From Gammaproteobacteria bacterium (GTDB lineage Bacteria > Pseudomonadota > Gammaproteobacteria > Enterobacterales > Psychrobiaceae): a DNA stretch of 64,000 nt. Below the pieces are notes generated by a model, which worked only from the letters and a program-made list of their open reading frames with translations, ran no database searches and had not been told where the DNA came from. The stretch covers positions 80,362 through 144,361 of the forward strand of contig JABSRU010000005.1 of assembly GCA_013214965.1 (NCBI GenBank), written 5' to 3'. Positions 56,750 to 64,000 of the stretch are shown here, in pieces. Positions within the stretch are counted from its first letter, which is position 1; each line of letters starts with the position of its first letter. Made by a program: the position numbers and the translations under genes.

Positions 56750-58002
56750 ATATTCAATCATTCGATCTGGCGATTATTGGTGGTGGTATGGTCGGATTGG
56801 CGCTGGCCTGTGCCTTAGCCGATAGCGATCTCAATGTCGCCATTATCGAAGGGCGAACGCCCAATTTAACCCCCAATGATCAACATGACATTCGGGTGAG
56901 TGCCTTAAGCCAGGCCAGTAAAAATTTGTTAACCCGACTCGATGTGTGGTCGAGCATAGCGGCGGGGCGTTGTCAGCCTTATCAAGCCATGGATGTGTGG
57001 GACAGCGACAGCTTTGGTAAAATATCTTTCGATGCCGCCGAGTTGCGCAGTGATTCCTTGGGCACAATCGTCGAAAACTCGGCGATTCAAGCGGCGCTAT
57101 GGCAACGAGCTCAACAAATTTCAAACATTACAATCTTTGACCCATACCATTGTAAAAGTATTGCCTTTGGCGACAAAGAAGCGTGGCTAACCCTGCAAAG
57201 TACCGATCCTGACAATCAGGAACAACCGTCATTAACCGCTAAATTGGTGGTGGGTGCCGATGGTGCCAACTCTTGGCTGCGTAATAAAGCCGATATTCCT
57301 CTCACCAGTTGGGATTATGGTCATCATGCATTAGTGGCAACCATTGAAACCGATTTAAACCATGAGCAAACAGCGCGGCAGGTGTTCTTGCCTGAGGGGC
57401 CGTTAGCCTTTTTACCACTGGCGGGTAATCATGGCGAAAAGAATCTGTCATCAATCGTGTGGTCGCTCTCACCTGAGTTAGCACAAGAGCTGTCGCAATG
57501 TGATGAAATAGAATTTAACCGCCGCCTAACCACCGCCTTTGATAATCGCTTAGGTTATTGTCAGTTAAAATCAGCCCGTGGGGTGTTCCCGCTAAAAATG
57601 CGTTATGCACGCTCCTTTGCCAAACAACGGATTGCTTTAATTGGTGATGCCGCCCACACCATTCATCCATTGGCTGGCTTAGGAGTGAATTTAGGGTTTC
57701 TCGATGCTGCGGCCTTAGCACAAACGGTGCTCGCTAATCATCAGCAAGGTAAAGATCTTGGCGAGTTAGCCAACTTACGCAGCTATGAGCGCTGGCGTAA
57801 AGCCGATGCTATGCAAATGATTGCGACCATGGAAGGGCTTAAGCGACTATTCGCGGGGAATAATCCTGTGAAAAAACTCGCCCGCGACATTGGTTTAGTG
57901 GCCGTGGACAATATTGGGCCGATTAAACAAGTTTTTATTCGTCATGCCATGGGACTAACCGATAACTTACCGCAGCTGTCACAACCTATCATTGCTGATT
58001 GA
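56746..58002 (+). CDS. ubiI: FAD-dependent ubiquinone hydroxylase UbiI (VisC)
   Basis: Paralogue of UbiH, 418 residues, that hydroxylates C5 of the ubiquinone ring in E. coli. FAD motif LAIIGGGMVGLALACALADSD, DG motif VVGADGANSWLRNKADIPL, and GDAAHTIHPLAGLGVNLGFLDAAAL. The gene order pepP-ubiH-ubiI(visC)-gcvT is that of E. coli and supports this name over ubiF. The start overlaps the ubiH stop. A perfect hairpin with T-run follows at 58034. Confidence 0.9.
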   Translation: MNIQSFDLAIIGGGMVGLALACALADSDLNVAIIEGRTPNLTPNDQHDIRVSALSQASKNLLTRLDVWSSIAAGRCQPYQAMDVWDSDSFGKISFDAAELRSDSLGTIVENSAIQAALWQRAQQISNITIFDPYHCKSIAFGDKEAWLTLQSTDPDNQEQPSLTAKLVVGADGANSWLRNKADIPLTSWDYGHHALVATIETDLNHEQTARQVFLPEGPLAFLPLAGNHGEKNLSSIVWSLSPELAQELSQCDEIEFNRRLTTAFDNRLGYCQLKSARGVFPLKMRYARSFAKQRIALIGDAAHTIHPLAGLGVNLGFLDAAALAQTVLANHQQGKDLGELANLRSYERWRKADAMQMIATMEGLKRLFAGNNPVKKLARDIGLVAVDNIGPIKQVFIRHAMGLTDNLPQLSQPIIAD

Positions 58003-58033
58003 TCGAGATCACTATCTTGGTGTTTCATTAGTT

Positions 58034-58073
58034 TTTCTAATGTGACACCGGGTTTCACATTAGAAATATTTTT
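58034..58073 (+). terminator. Terminator of the ygfB-ubiI operon
   Basis: A perfect 12-bp stem TTTCTAATGTGA (58034-58045) and TCACATTAGAAA (58055-58066), 9-base loop, then TATTTTT. It lies 31 bases past the ubiI stop and separates the operon from gcvT. Confidence 0.88.
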
Positions 58074-58101
58074 GGAATATGGATCGCAAAAAAGCTATAA
58101 T
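58072..58101 (+). promoter_or_regulatory. Candidate gcvT promoter
   Basis: TTGGAA (58072-58077), 18 bases, TATAAT (58096-58101), right after the upstream terminator. The leader to gcvT (58108-58180) holds an inverted repeat CCATAGC/GCTATGG (58118-58124 and 58146-58152). No glycine riboswitch motif was found. Confidence 0.55.
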
Positions 58102-58180
58102 CCGCCATCAAAAAAATCCATAGCTCGATTTTGTATACAATAATTGCTATGGCCTGTACCCTATATTTAGAGGATTTCTA

Positions 58181-59278
58181 ATGTCTCAACAAACTGTATT
58201 ATTTGATAAGCACATTGAAGCTGGCGCCAAAATGGTTGATTTTCACGGTTGGGAAATGCCAATTAATTATGGCTCTCAAATTGAAGAACATCACGCCGTT
58301 CGTCAAGATGCCGGGATGTTTGATGTTTCACACATGACCGTAGTTGACATTAAAGGCAGTCAAGCTAAAGAATTTCTTCAAAAATTACTCGCTAATGACG
58401 TGGCTAAGTTAACCGTTGAAGGCAAAGCAATGTACGGCGGCATGCTGAATGAGCAAGGCGGCGTGATTGATGATTTAATTACCTATTTCATTAGTGACGA
58501 TTATTATCGTTTGGTGGTTAACTCAGCGACTCGCGTTAAAGACATGGCGTGGATCAACAAGCAAGTGACCGATTTTGATGTTGTCGTTACTGAATTACCT
58601 GAATTATCAATGATTGCGGTGCAGGGCCCTAACGCTAAAGCAAAAGCAGCGAAAGTATTCAATGCTGAGCAAAATGCCTTAGTCGACGGCATGAAGCCCT
58701 TTTTCTCGGTTGAGTCTGGCGACTTCTTTATTGCGACTACGGGTTACACCGGTGAAAGCGGCTATGAAATTATTGTTCATCAAGATAAGGTCGTTGCACT
58801 ATGGCAGCAACTATTAGACGTTGATGTTCGTCCTTGTGGCTTAGGCGCTCGTGATACCTTGCGTTTAGAAGCTGGCATGAACCTATACGGCCTAGATATG
58901 GACGAAGAAGTGTCACCGTTAGCGGCTAATATGGCATGGACCATTGCTTGGGAACCACAAGAACGTAATTTTAATGGTCGTGAAGCATTAGTCGCTCAAA
59001 AAGCCGCTGGCACATTACATAAGCAAGTTGGCTTAGTGATGGAAGCGAAAGGCGTGTTACGTGCTGGTCAAAAAGTGTCATTTAAAGATAGCGAAGGGGT
59101 GGATCAAGAGGGTATTATTACTTCTGGGACATTTTCTCCAACATTGGGCTATAGTGTTGCTATTGCGCGAGTTCCTCGTTCGATTGGTGATAGTGCCCAA
59201 GTTGAGATGCGTAAGAAATTTGCTGATGTAAAAGTCGTCAAGCCTGGCTTTGTACGTAATGGCAAGCAAACTTTTTAA
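58181..59278 (+). CDS. gcvT: Glycine cleavage system T protein (aminomethyltransferase)
   Basis: Releases ammonia from the aminomethyl-lipoyl H protein and transfers the methylene to THF. It has 365 residues; [31 protein letters not shown] at the start, YTGESGYEI and [18 protein letters not shown] (with the catalytic Asp in ARDTLR) are family marks. A GAGGATTT site precedes the ATG. gcvH follows 35 bases later. Glycine breakdown links to the folate enzyme YgfA nearby. Confidence 0.97.
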   Translation: MSQQTVLFDKHIEAGAKMVDFHGWEMPINYGSQIEEHHAVRQDAGMFDVSHMTVVDIKGSQAKEFLQKLLANDVAKLTVEGKAMYGGMLNEQGGVIDDLITYFISDDYYRLVVNSATRVKDMAWINKQVTDFDVVVTELPELSMIAVQGPNAKAKAAKVFNAEQNALVDGMKPFFSVESGDFFIATTGYTGESGYEIIVHQDKVVALWQQLLDVDVRPCGLGARDTLRLEAGMNLYGLDMDEEVSPLAANMAWTIAWEPQERNFNGREALVAQKAAGTLHKQVGLVMEAKGVLRAGQKVSFKDSEGVDQEGIITSGTFSPTLGYSVAIARVPRSIGDSAQVEMRKKFADVKVVKPGFVRNGKQTF

Positions 59279-59313
59279 AAATTAAACAAAAAAAATAGAT
59301 AAAGGATAATCCA

Positions 59314-59703
59314 ATGAGCAATATTCCTGCTGAATTAAAATATGCAAGTTCTCACGAATGGGTACGCGACGAAGGCAATGGTATTTTCACTATTGGTATT
59401 ACTGAGCACGCTCAAGGCCTATTAGGTGACATGGTATTTGTTGATTTACCTGATGTTGGCGACACATTTGACGCCGGTGACGATATTGCAGTTGCTGAAT
59501 CAGTAAAAGCTGCTTCAGATATTTACGCACCCATTACCGGTGAAGTAGTAGAAGTAAACGAAGACTTAGAAGATGCACCAGAGTTAGTTAACTCGAATGC
59601 ATTCAACGACGGTTGGATGTTTAAAATCAAAGCGGATGACGTGTCAGAGTTAGAAAACTTGCTTGACGCTGAAGGCTACAAAGCAACAATCGACGAAGAC
59701 TAA
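59314..59703 (+). CDS. gcvH: Glycine cleavage system H protein
   Basis: A 129-residue lipoyl carrier protein that shuttles the aminomethyl group among P, T and L. The lipoylated lysine is in [62 protein letters not shown] is the standard N-terminal half. Both ends match the family length. It follows gcvT closely and is separated from gcvP by a strong terminator-like hairpin. Confidence 0.98.
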   Translation: MSNIPAELKYASSHEWVRDEGNGIFTIGITEHAQGLLGDMVFVDLPDVGDTFDAGDDIAVAESVKAASDIYAPITGEVVEVNEDLEDAPELVNSNAFNDGWMFKIKADDVSELENLLDAEGYKATIDED

Positions 59704-59716
59704 TCGTCGACTGTCA

Positions 59717-59748
59717 TAAAGGCTCCTTTTTAGGAGCCTTATTTTTTT
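59717..59748 (+). terminator. Terminator between gcvH and gcvP
   Basis: Stem AAGGCTCC (59719-59726) and GGAGCCTT (59733-59740), loop TTTTTA, then ATTTTTTT. It is a strong hairpin within what is usually a single operon, so gcvP expression must come from read-through or its own promoter. Confidence 0.9.
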
Positions 59749-59797
59749 GTTACAGTGCTAGGCTTAGCGCTGGATTAATTTTTGGAAGACAGCTCCC

Positions 59798-62683
59798 ATG
59801 ACCCGTTTACCTACGTTAACTGAATTAGAAAATAAGAACGAGTTTATCGCTCGTCATATCGGCCCTAATGCTCAGCAACAACAAGAGATGCTAAAGCTAA
59901 TTGGTGCTGATTCACTAGAAGACATGACCCAAAAAATCGTTCCAGAATCGATTTTACTTAAGCAAGGACTTAATATTGGTTCAGGTCGTACTGAAGTTGA
60001 AGCACTGGCTTATCTGCGCACGCTAGCGGATAAAAACCAAGTATTAAACACATACATTGGTATGGGTTATAGCAATACATTAGTGCCTAACGTTATTTTA
60101 CGTAATGTGTTAGAAAATCCAGGTTGGTACACGGCTTACACGCCATATCAACCAGAGATTGCCCAAGGTCGTCTTGAAGCTATTCTTAATTTCCAACAGC
60201 TAACCATGGATCTAACTGGTTTAGAGCTAGCGAGTGGGTCATTACTTGACGAAGCCACCGCTGGTGCTGAAGCGATGGGTTTAGCGAAACGTGTTTCAAA
60301 AAACAAAAAATCAGATTTATTCTTTGTCAGCGATGGCATTCATCCTCAAACACTCGATGTGATTAAAACGCGCGCCGCGGCATTTGGTTATGAAGTTATC
60401 GTTGGTCCAGCAAGCGACGCCCTAAACCACGATGTGTTTGGTGCGATGCTTAGTTACCCTGCGTCAAACGGTCAAGTAGACAACATTGAGCAATTGATTA
60501 GCGACTTACAAGCGAAAAAAGCCGTTGTTGCCGTCGCTGCAGATTTCATGGCATTAACGATGTTGAAATCACCGGGTGAAATGGGCGCTGATGTAGTCTT
60601 TGGTAATAGCCAACGCTTTGGTGTACCAATGGGTTTTGGTGGTCCACATGCTGCATTTTTTGCAACGCGTGACAAGCACAAGCGTTCGATCCCTGGCCGC
60701 ATTATCGGCGTGTCAAAAGATACTCGTGGTAAGCCAGCATTACGCATGGCGATGCAAACTCGTGAGCAACATATTCGCCGTGAAAAAGCTAACTCTAATA
60801 TTTGTACAGCTCAGGTATTATTGGCCAACATGGCATCATTCTATGCGGTGTATCACGGTCCTAAAGGACTGAAGAACATTGCTACACGGATTAACCGCTT
60901 AACCACTATTTTGGCGAATGGCTTAACTGCTAAAGGTGCTGAACTGGCGAACAGTGCATGGTTTGATACCATCACTTTAAACGTTGGCGAAGATAAAGCG
61001 ACTTTATTAGCGAACGGCGTTGCAGCGGGACTAAACTTCCGTCGTGACCTAGTCGGTCAAATCGGTATTAGCTTAGATGAAACCACAACCCGTGAAGACG
61101 TTGCACAATTGTTTGACGTTATCTTAGGGGCAGGGCACGGTCTTGACGTTGCAACATTAGATAGCGCGATTAGCGGTAACTCATTTGCTGACGAATTGGT
61201 GCGTACGTCTGAGTACTTAACCCATGAGGTGTTTAACAAGTACCATTCTGAAACTGAAATGATGCGCTACATCCGTCGCCTTGAAGGCAAAGATTTAGCC
61301 CTTAATCATTCAATGATTTCATTAGGTTCTTGTACCATGAAGCTTAATGCTGTGGCTGAAATGCTGCCGGTAAGCTGGAATGAATTCGCCAACATGCACC
61401 CATTCTGCCCGCAAGATCAGGCAGCGGGTTATATTGAGATGATTGAAGAATTATCAGCATGGTTAGTTAACATCACTGGTTATGATGCGATTTGTATGCA
61501 GCCTAACTCTGGTGCGCAAGGTGAATACGCTGGTTTGTTAGCGATTCAAAAGTACCATGAGTCACGCGGCGATTCTCATCGTAACATTTGTTTAATTCCT
61601 GCATCTGCTCACGGTACTAACCCGGCATCAGCTCAAATGGCCGGTCAAAAAGTGGTAGTAACCGCTTGTGACAGTGAAGGCAACGTCGACATGGACGATC
61701 TTCGCGCTAAAGCCGCTGAATTAGCAGATAACCTTTCTTGTATCATGATCACGTATCCGTCGACTCACGGTGTATATGAAGAAACTATTGGTGAAATTTG
61801 CGAGATTATTCATAGCCACGGCGGTCAGGTTTACCTTGATGGTGCCAACATGAACGCTCAAGTTGGTTTAACGTCTCCTGGCTTTATCGGTGCTGATGTT
61901 TCACACCTTAACTTGCACAAAACCTTCGCTATTCCACATGGCGGCGGCGGCCCAGGTATGGGACCAATCGGCGTTAAAGCACACTTGGCCCCGTTTGTTG
62001 CTAACCACAGTGTGGTTGAACTTAACGGTCCTGATGCTGGCAATGGCGCAGTATCTGCAGCGCCATACGGCAGTGCAAGCATTTTACCTATCACATGGAT
62101 GTACACCACCATGTTGGGTAACGAAGGCTTACGTCAATCAACCCAAGTCGCTATTCTAAATGCTAACTATCTAAAGGCTCGTTTAAGCGAACATTTTCCA
62201 ATCTTGTTCTCTGGCCGTGGTGGTTATGTGGCTCACGAATGTATTGTTGACTTACGTCCACTGAAAGAAGCGTCTGGTATTACCGAAATGGATATCGCTA
62301 AGCGCCTAAATGACTATGGTTTCCATGCACCAACCATGTCATTCCCAGTAGCGGGCACGTTGATGATCGAACCAACGGAATCTGAGTCTAAAGTAGAAAT
62401 TGACCGTCTAGCCGATGCCCTAATCGCTATTCGTGCCGAAATCGCTAAAGTAGAATCAGGCGAATGGAACGTTACTGACAACCCATTAGCCAACGCGCCA
62501 CACACCATGGACGACATCATGGATCCAACATGGAACCGTGCCTACGACCGTGAAACAGCGGTATTCCCAACGACAGAAGTACGTGCCAACAAGTTCTGGC
62601 CTACGGTAAACCGCATCGACGATGTTTACGGTGACCGTAACTTACATTGTTCATGTGTTCCGATTGATCAATATATTGATTAA
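59798..62683 (+). CDS. gcvP: Glycine dehydrogenase (decarboxylating), P protein
   Basis: PLP-dependent decarboxylase of the glycine cleavage system, 961 residues and homodimeric type (fused alpha and beta halves). PLP lysine in [23 protein letters not shown]-terminal half has [20 protein letters not shown] and [22 protein letters not shown]-terminal half has [10 protein letters not shown] and [12 protein letters not shown]. The ATG follows the gcvH terminator by about 50 bases. A bidirectional terminator follows the gene. Confidence 0.98.
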   Translation: MTRLPTLTELENKNEFIARHIGPNAQQQQEMLKLIGADSLEDMTQKIVPESILLKQGLNIGSGRTEVEALAYLRTLADKNQVLNTYIGMGYSNTLVPNVILRNVLENPGWYTAYTPYQPEIAQGRLEAILNFQQLTMDLTGLELASGSLLDEATAGAEAMGLAKRVSKNKKSDLFFVSDGIHPQTLDVIKTRAAAFGYEVIVGPASDALNHDVFGAMLSYPASNGQVDNIEQLISDLQAKKAVVAVAADFMALTMLKSPGEMGADVVFGNSQRFGVPMGFGGPHAAFFATRDKHKRSIPGRIIGVSKDTRGKPALRMAMQTREQHIRREKANSNICTAQVLLANMASFYAVYHGPKGLKNIATRINRLTTILANGLTAKGAELANSAWFDTITLNVGEDKATLLANGVAAGLNFRRDLVGQIGISLDETTTREDVAQLFDVILGAGHGLDVATLDSAISGNSFADELVRTSEYLTHEVFNKYHSETEMMRYIRRLEGKDLALNHSMISLGSCTMKLNAVAEMLPVSWNEFANMHPFCPQDQAAGYIEMIEELSAWLVNITGYDAICMQPNSGAQGEYAGLLAIQKYHESRGDSHRNICLIPASAHGTNPASAQMAGQKVVVTACDSEGNVDMDDLRAKAAELADNLSCIMITYPSTHGVYEETIGEICEIIHSHGGQVYLDGANMNAQVGLTSPGFIGADVSHLNLHKTFAIPHGGGGPGMGPIGVKAHLAPFVANHSVVELNGPDAGNGAVSAAPYGSASILPITWMYTTMLGNEGLRQSTQVAILNANYLKARLSEHFPILFSGRGGYVAHECIVDLRPLKEASGITEMDIAKRLNDYGFHAPTMSFPVAGTLMIEPTESESKVEIDRLADALIAIRAEIAKVESGEWNVTDNPLANAPHTMDDIMDPTWNRAYDRETAVFPTTEVRANKFWPTVNRIDDVYGDRNLHCSCVPIDQYID

Positions 62684-62701
62684 GATAGGTTTTTGTGTCA
62701 C

Positions 62702-62735
62702 AAAAAGAGCAGCTAGCAATAGCTGCTCTTTTTTA
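62702..62735. terminator. Bidirectional terminator between gcvP and intI
   Basis: Stem AAGAGCAGCTA (62705-62715) and TAGCTGCTCTT (62720-62730), loop GCAA, with T-runs on both strands. It is 8 bases from the intI stop (minus) and 19 past the gcvP stop (plus). Confidence 0.93.
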
Positions 62736-62743
62736 TTGGCTAT

Positions 62744-63706
62744 TTAAAGGTCGCTTAATGGACTGCGAACGCCATTGGCACCAGTATGGAGAACGTGGGT
62801 ATAAATTTGTGTGGTACGGACATCTGAATGTCCTAACTGCTCCTGTACTGTGCGAATATCCGCGCCACGTTGCAACAAATGGGTAGCGAACGAATGGCGC
62901 AAAGTATGACAAGTCACTTGTTTGTTTATTTTACAGCGTTGGGCTGTGTTCTTAACGGCCTTTTGTAAACTGGTTTCATTGATGTGATGCCTTCTGATTT
63001 TTTTTGATTCAGGGTCAATACTTAAACGACTAGAAGGAAATAGATAATGCCAACTAAAGCTTATGGCAGCATTGGGATACTTTCTTGCTAAAGCGTAAGG
63101 GAGCCAAACTCCTTGATAATCAGGGTTATTGATATCTAATTGATAATATACTTGTGCCTGATTAATTTGATTTTTTAATAAACTTATTAATTCTTTTGCT
63201 AAAGTAACTTGACGGTTTTTCCCACCTTTACCATGCCAAATCCTCAAAGATAAATGTTCAAAGTCAACATCTTGGATCCGTAATCTAACGACTTCCATTA
63301 ATCGTAAACCGCTTCCATATAGAAGTTTACAAGGTAATGATACTGTCGTTGGAATATGATTAAGTAATAATGACGTTTCATCTAAAGTGAGTACAACGGG
63401 TAATTTTACTTTTGCTTTAGTTTTATTAAATCTTAGAGTGAGAGTTAATGGTTGCTGTAAAATATCACGATATAAAAAAACTAACGCATTTAACGCTAAT
63501 GATTGGGTATTAGGAGAAACAGTTTTTTGGTTTGCAAGATATGACAGATATTGCTCAACTTCTTTATTATGACAATATTGCGGATGTTTCTTATCGTTGA
63601 AATAGATATACGATTTTATCCAGTAAACATAACTTTCAATTGTGCGTTTAGCATAGCGTTGCATCCTCATTTGTTCAACAATTGATAATAAAAAAGGTGA
63701 ATTCAT
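62744..63706 (-). CDS. intI: Integron integrase (IntI-type tyrosine recombinase)
   Basis: About 320 residues. Tyrosine-recombinase residues are all present: Arg in LLYGSGLRLMEVVRL, Lys in GKGGKNRQVTL, HxxR in CHTLRHSFATHLLQ, His in LGHSDVRTTQIYTHV, and the nucleophile Tyr. The segment NPDYQGVWLPYALARKYPN ... WHYLFPSSRLSIDPESKKIRRHHIN between them is the extra IntI-specific domain absent from phage or XerCD recombinases. The ATG at 63706 follows GAGAGGT; the open frame reaches 63757 but would include the LexA box. Its promoter is covered by that box, so SOS control is expected, as known for other integron integrases. The gene faces away from the candidate attI. Confidence 0.95.
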   Translation of the reverse strand: MNSPFLLSIVEQMRMQRYAKRTIESYVYWIKSYIYFNDKKHPQYCHNKEVEQYLSYLANQKTVSPNTQSLALNALVFLYRDILQQPLTLTLRFNKTKAKVKLPVVLTLDETSLLLNHIPTTVSLPCKLLYGSGLRLMEVVRLRIQDVDFEHLSLRIWHGKGGKNRQVTLAKELISLLKNQINQAQVYYQLDINNPDYQGVWLPYALARKYPNAAISFSWHYLFPSSRLSIDPESKKIRRHHINETSLQKAVKNTAQRCKINKQVTCHTLRHSFATHLLQRGADIRTVQEQLGHSDVRTTQIYTHVLHTGANGVRSPLSDL

Positions 63707-63721
63707 AATAACCTCTCGTAA

Positions 63722-63741
63722 TACTGTTTTTTTATACAGTA
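63722..63741 (-). promoter_or_regulatory. LexA (SOS) box at the intI promoter
   Basis: TACTGT-N8-ACAGTA is a near-ideal LexA site (CTG-N10-CAG at 63724-63739). It lies 18 bases upstream of the intI ATG and overlaps a TATACT -10 (63739-63744, minus strand). Confidence 0.9.
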
Positions 63742-63744
63742 TAT

Positions 63745-64000
63745 AGGGTTTCCGCATTTTTACCAGAAATACGGAATGGTTCCGCCTTTCTACAATACTT
63801 TTATACTTAATTAAATATAAAAACGTTGAATACTGAAGAGGATAGTACTATTGTTTGTTTTTTAATAAATTTTTTAGGCAAAATATTTCTACCAGAAATA
63901 CGGAATGTTACGGCCTAATAGAGCTGTTGAACTAAACCGCTTCGCGGAGATTAATTCCCCTCAACCTTTCTCGAAATTTCAGGCACACTTAACTTGCAAC
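63745..64000 (+). other. Candidate attI region and start of a cassette array
   Basis: No gene in the 240 bases to the window edge. An 18-bp direct repeat TACCAGAAATACGGAATG occurs at 63761-63778 and 63890-63907. The second copy is followed by TTACGGCC, like the DR boxes (ATGTTACG) of attI1. Core-consensus sites GTTRRRY occur at 63825-63831 (GTTGAAT) and 63926-63932 (GTTGAAC). The latter, 19 bases past the second repeat, is the better crossover candidate. CCGC-TTC-GCGG at 63936-63947 is a small hairpin. Confidence 0.55.

Noticed and set aside
58003..58180. Glycine riboswitch upstream of gcvT
   Set aside because: The gap holds a terminator, a promoter and a simple hairpin; none of the conserved glycine-aptamer core sequences were seen, and the leader after the promoter is only about 75 bases.
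61858..62112. Antisense open frame in gcvP
   Set aside because: Proline/glycine-rich composition is the mirror of the conserved PLP region of gcvP.
62744..63757. XerC/XerD or phage integrase
   Set aside because: The additional domain between the catalytic patches, with the WHYLFPS and RRHH features, is specific to integron integrases.

Overview
This window is chromosomal DNA of an AT-rich marine-type gammaproteobacterium, most likely of the order Alteromonadales (Shewanella/Colwellia/Thalassotalea-like). The evidence is the conserved core blocks ileS-lspA-fkpB-ispH, proBA, ppk-ppx and ygfB-pepP-ubiH-ubiI-gcvTHP with 6S RNA and ygfA beside them. The genus cannot be fixed from the sequence alone.

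Layout. 1-4.2 kb: the ileS (5' end cut off by the window), lspA, fkpB, ispH operon, closed by a terminator. 4.2-5.8 kb: three small same-strand genes (GFA-type zinc protein, DinB-like protein, LysE exporter). 5.9-18.6 kb: a large lipoprotein on the minus strand, proBA, a membrane GGDEF/EAL protein, the radical-SAM protein YgiQ and a second large lipoprotein with an Asp-rich repeat. 18.7-26.7 kb: an accessory island. It carries a three-gene ABC-3C-type predicted conflict system (endonuclease-like effector, winged-helix middle component, SMC-like ATPase), an IS1111-type IS110-family element, integron-cassette-like DNA with an attC-like site, two broken genes (a transposase tail and a DUF6891-like gene), and a dispersed repeat of about 63 bp. 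26.7-36.6 kb: a two-gene unit (Sel1 lipoprotein and DUF3857/transglutaminase protein), an orphan TctC-type binding protein, an LpxL-like acyltransferase, HrpB and a periplasmic alpha-carbonic anhydrase. 36.7-40.8 kb: ppk1-ppx and a thioredoxin-like protein with an atypical active site. 40.9-47.1 kb: a same-strand cluster of ABC-2 exporter (ATPase and permease), secreted amidohydrolase with a CIA30-like tail, periplasmic binding protein, DesK-type sensor kinase and NarL/DesR-type regulator. 47.2-50.9 kb: two chemoreceptors. 51-53.5 kb, minus strand: putative metallopeptidase, alpha/beta hydrolase, ygfA and 6S RNA. 53.6-62.7 kb: ygfB, pepP, ubiH, ubiI, gcvT, gcvH, gcvP. 62.7-64 kb: an integron integrase gene (intI) on the minus strand with a near-perfect LexA box at its promoter and a candidate attI region that runs off the window edge.

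How the parts relate. Most of the window is housekeeping or envelope/signalling content. The two mobile-DNA foci are the 18.7-26.7 kb island and the integron platform at the right end. The island holds an attC-like site and cassette-sized ORFs although it lies about 38 kb from intI. It may therefore be an off-platform cassette deposit that later received an IS1111-group element and a defence-type operon. No tRNA genes or CRISPR arrays were seen.
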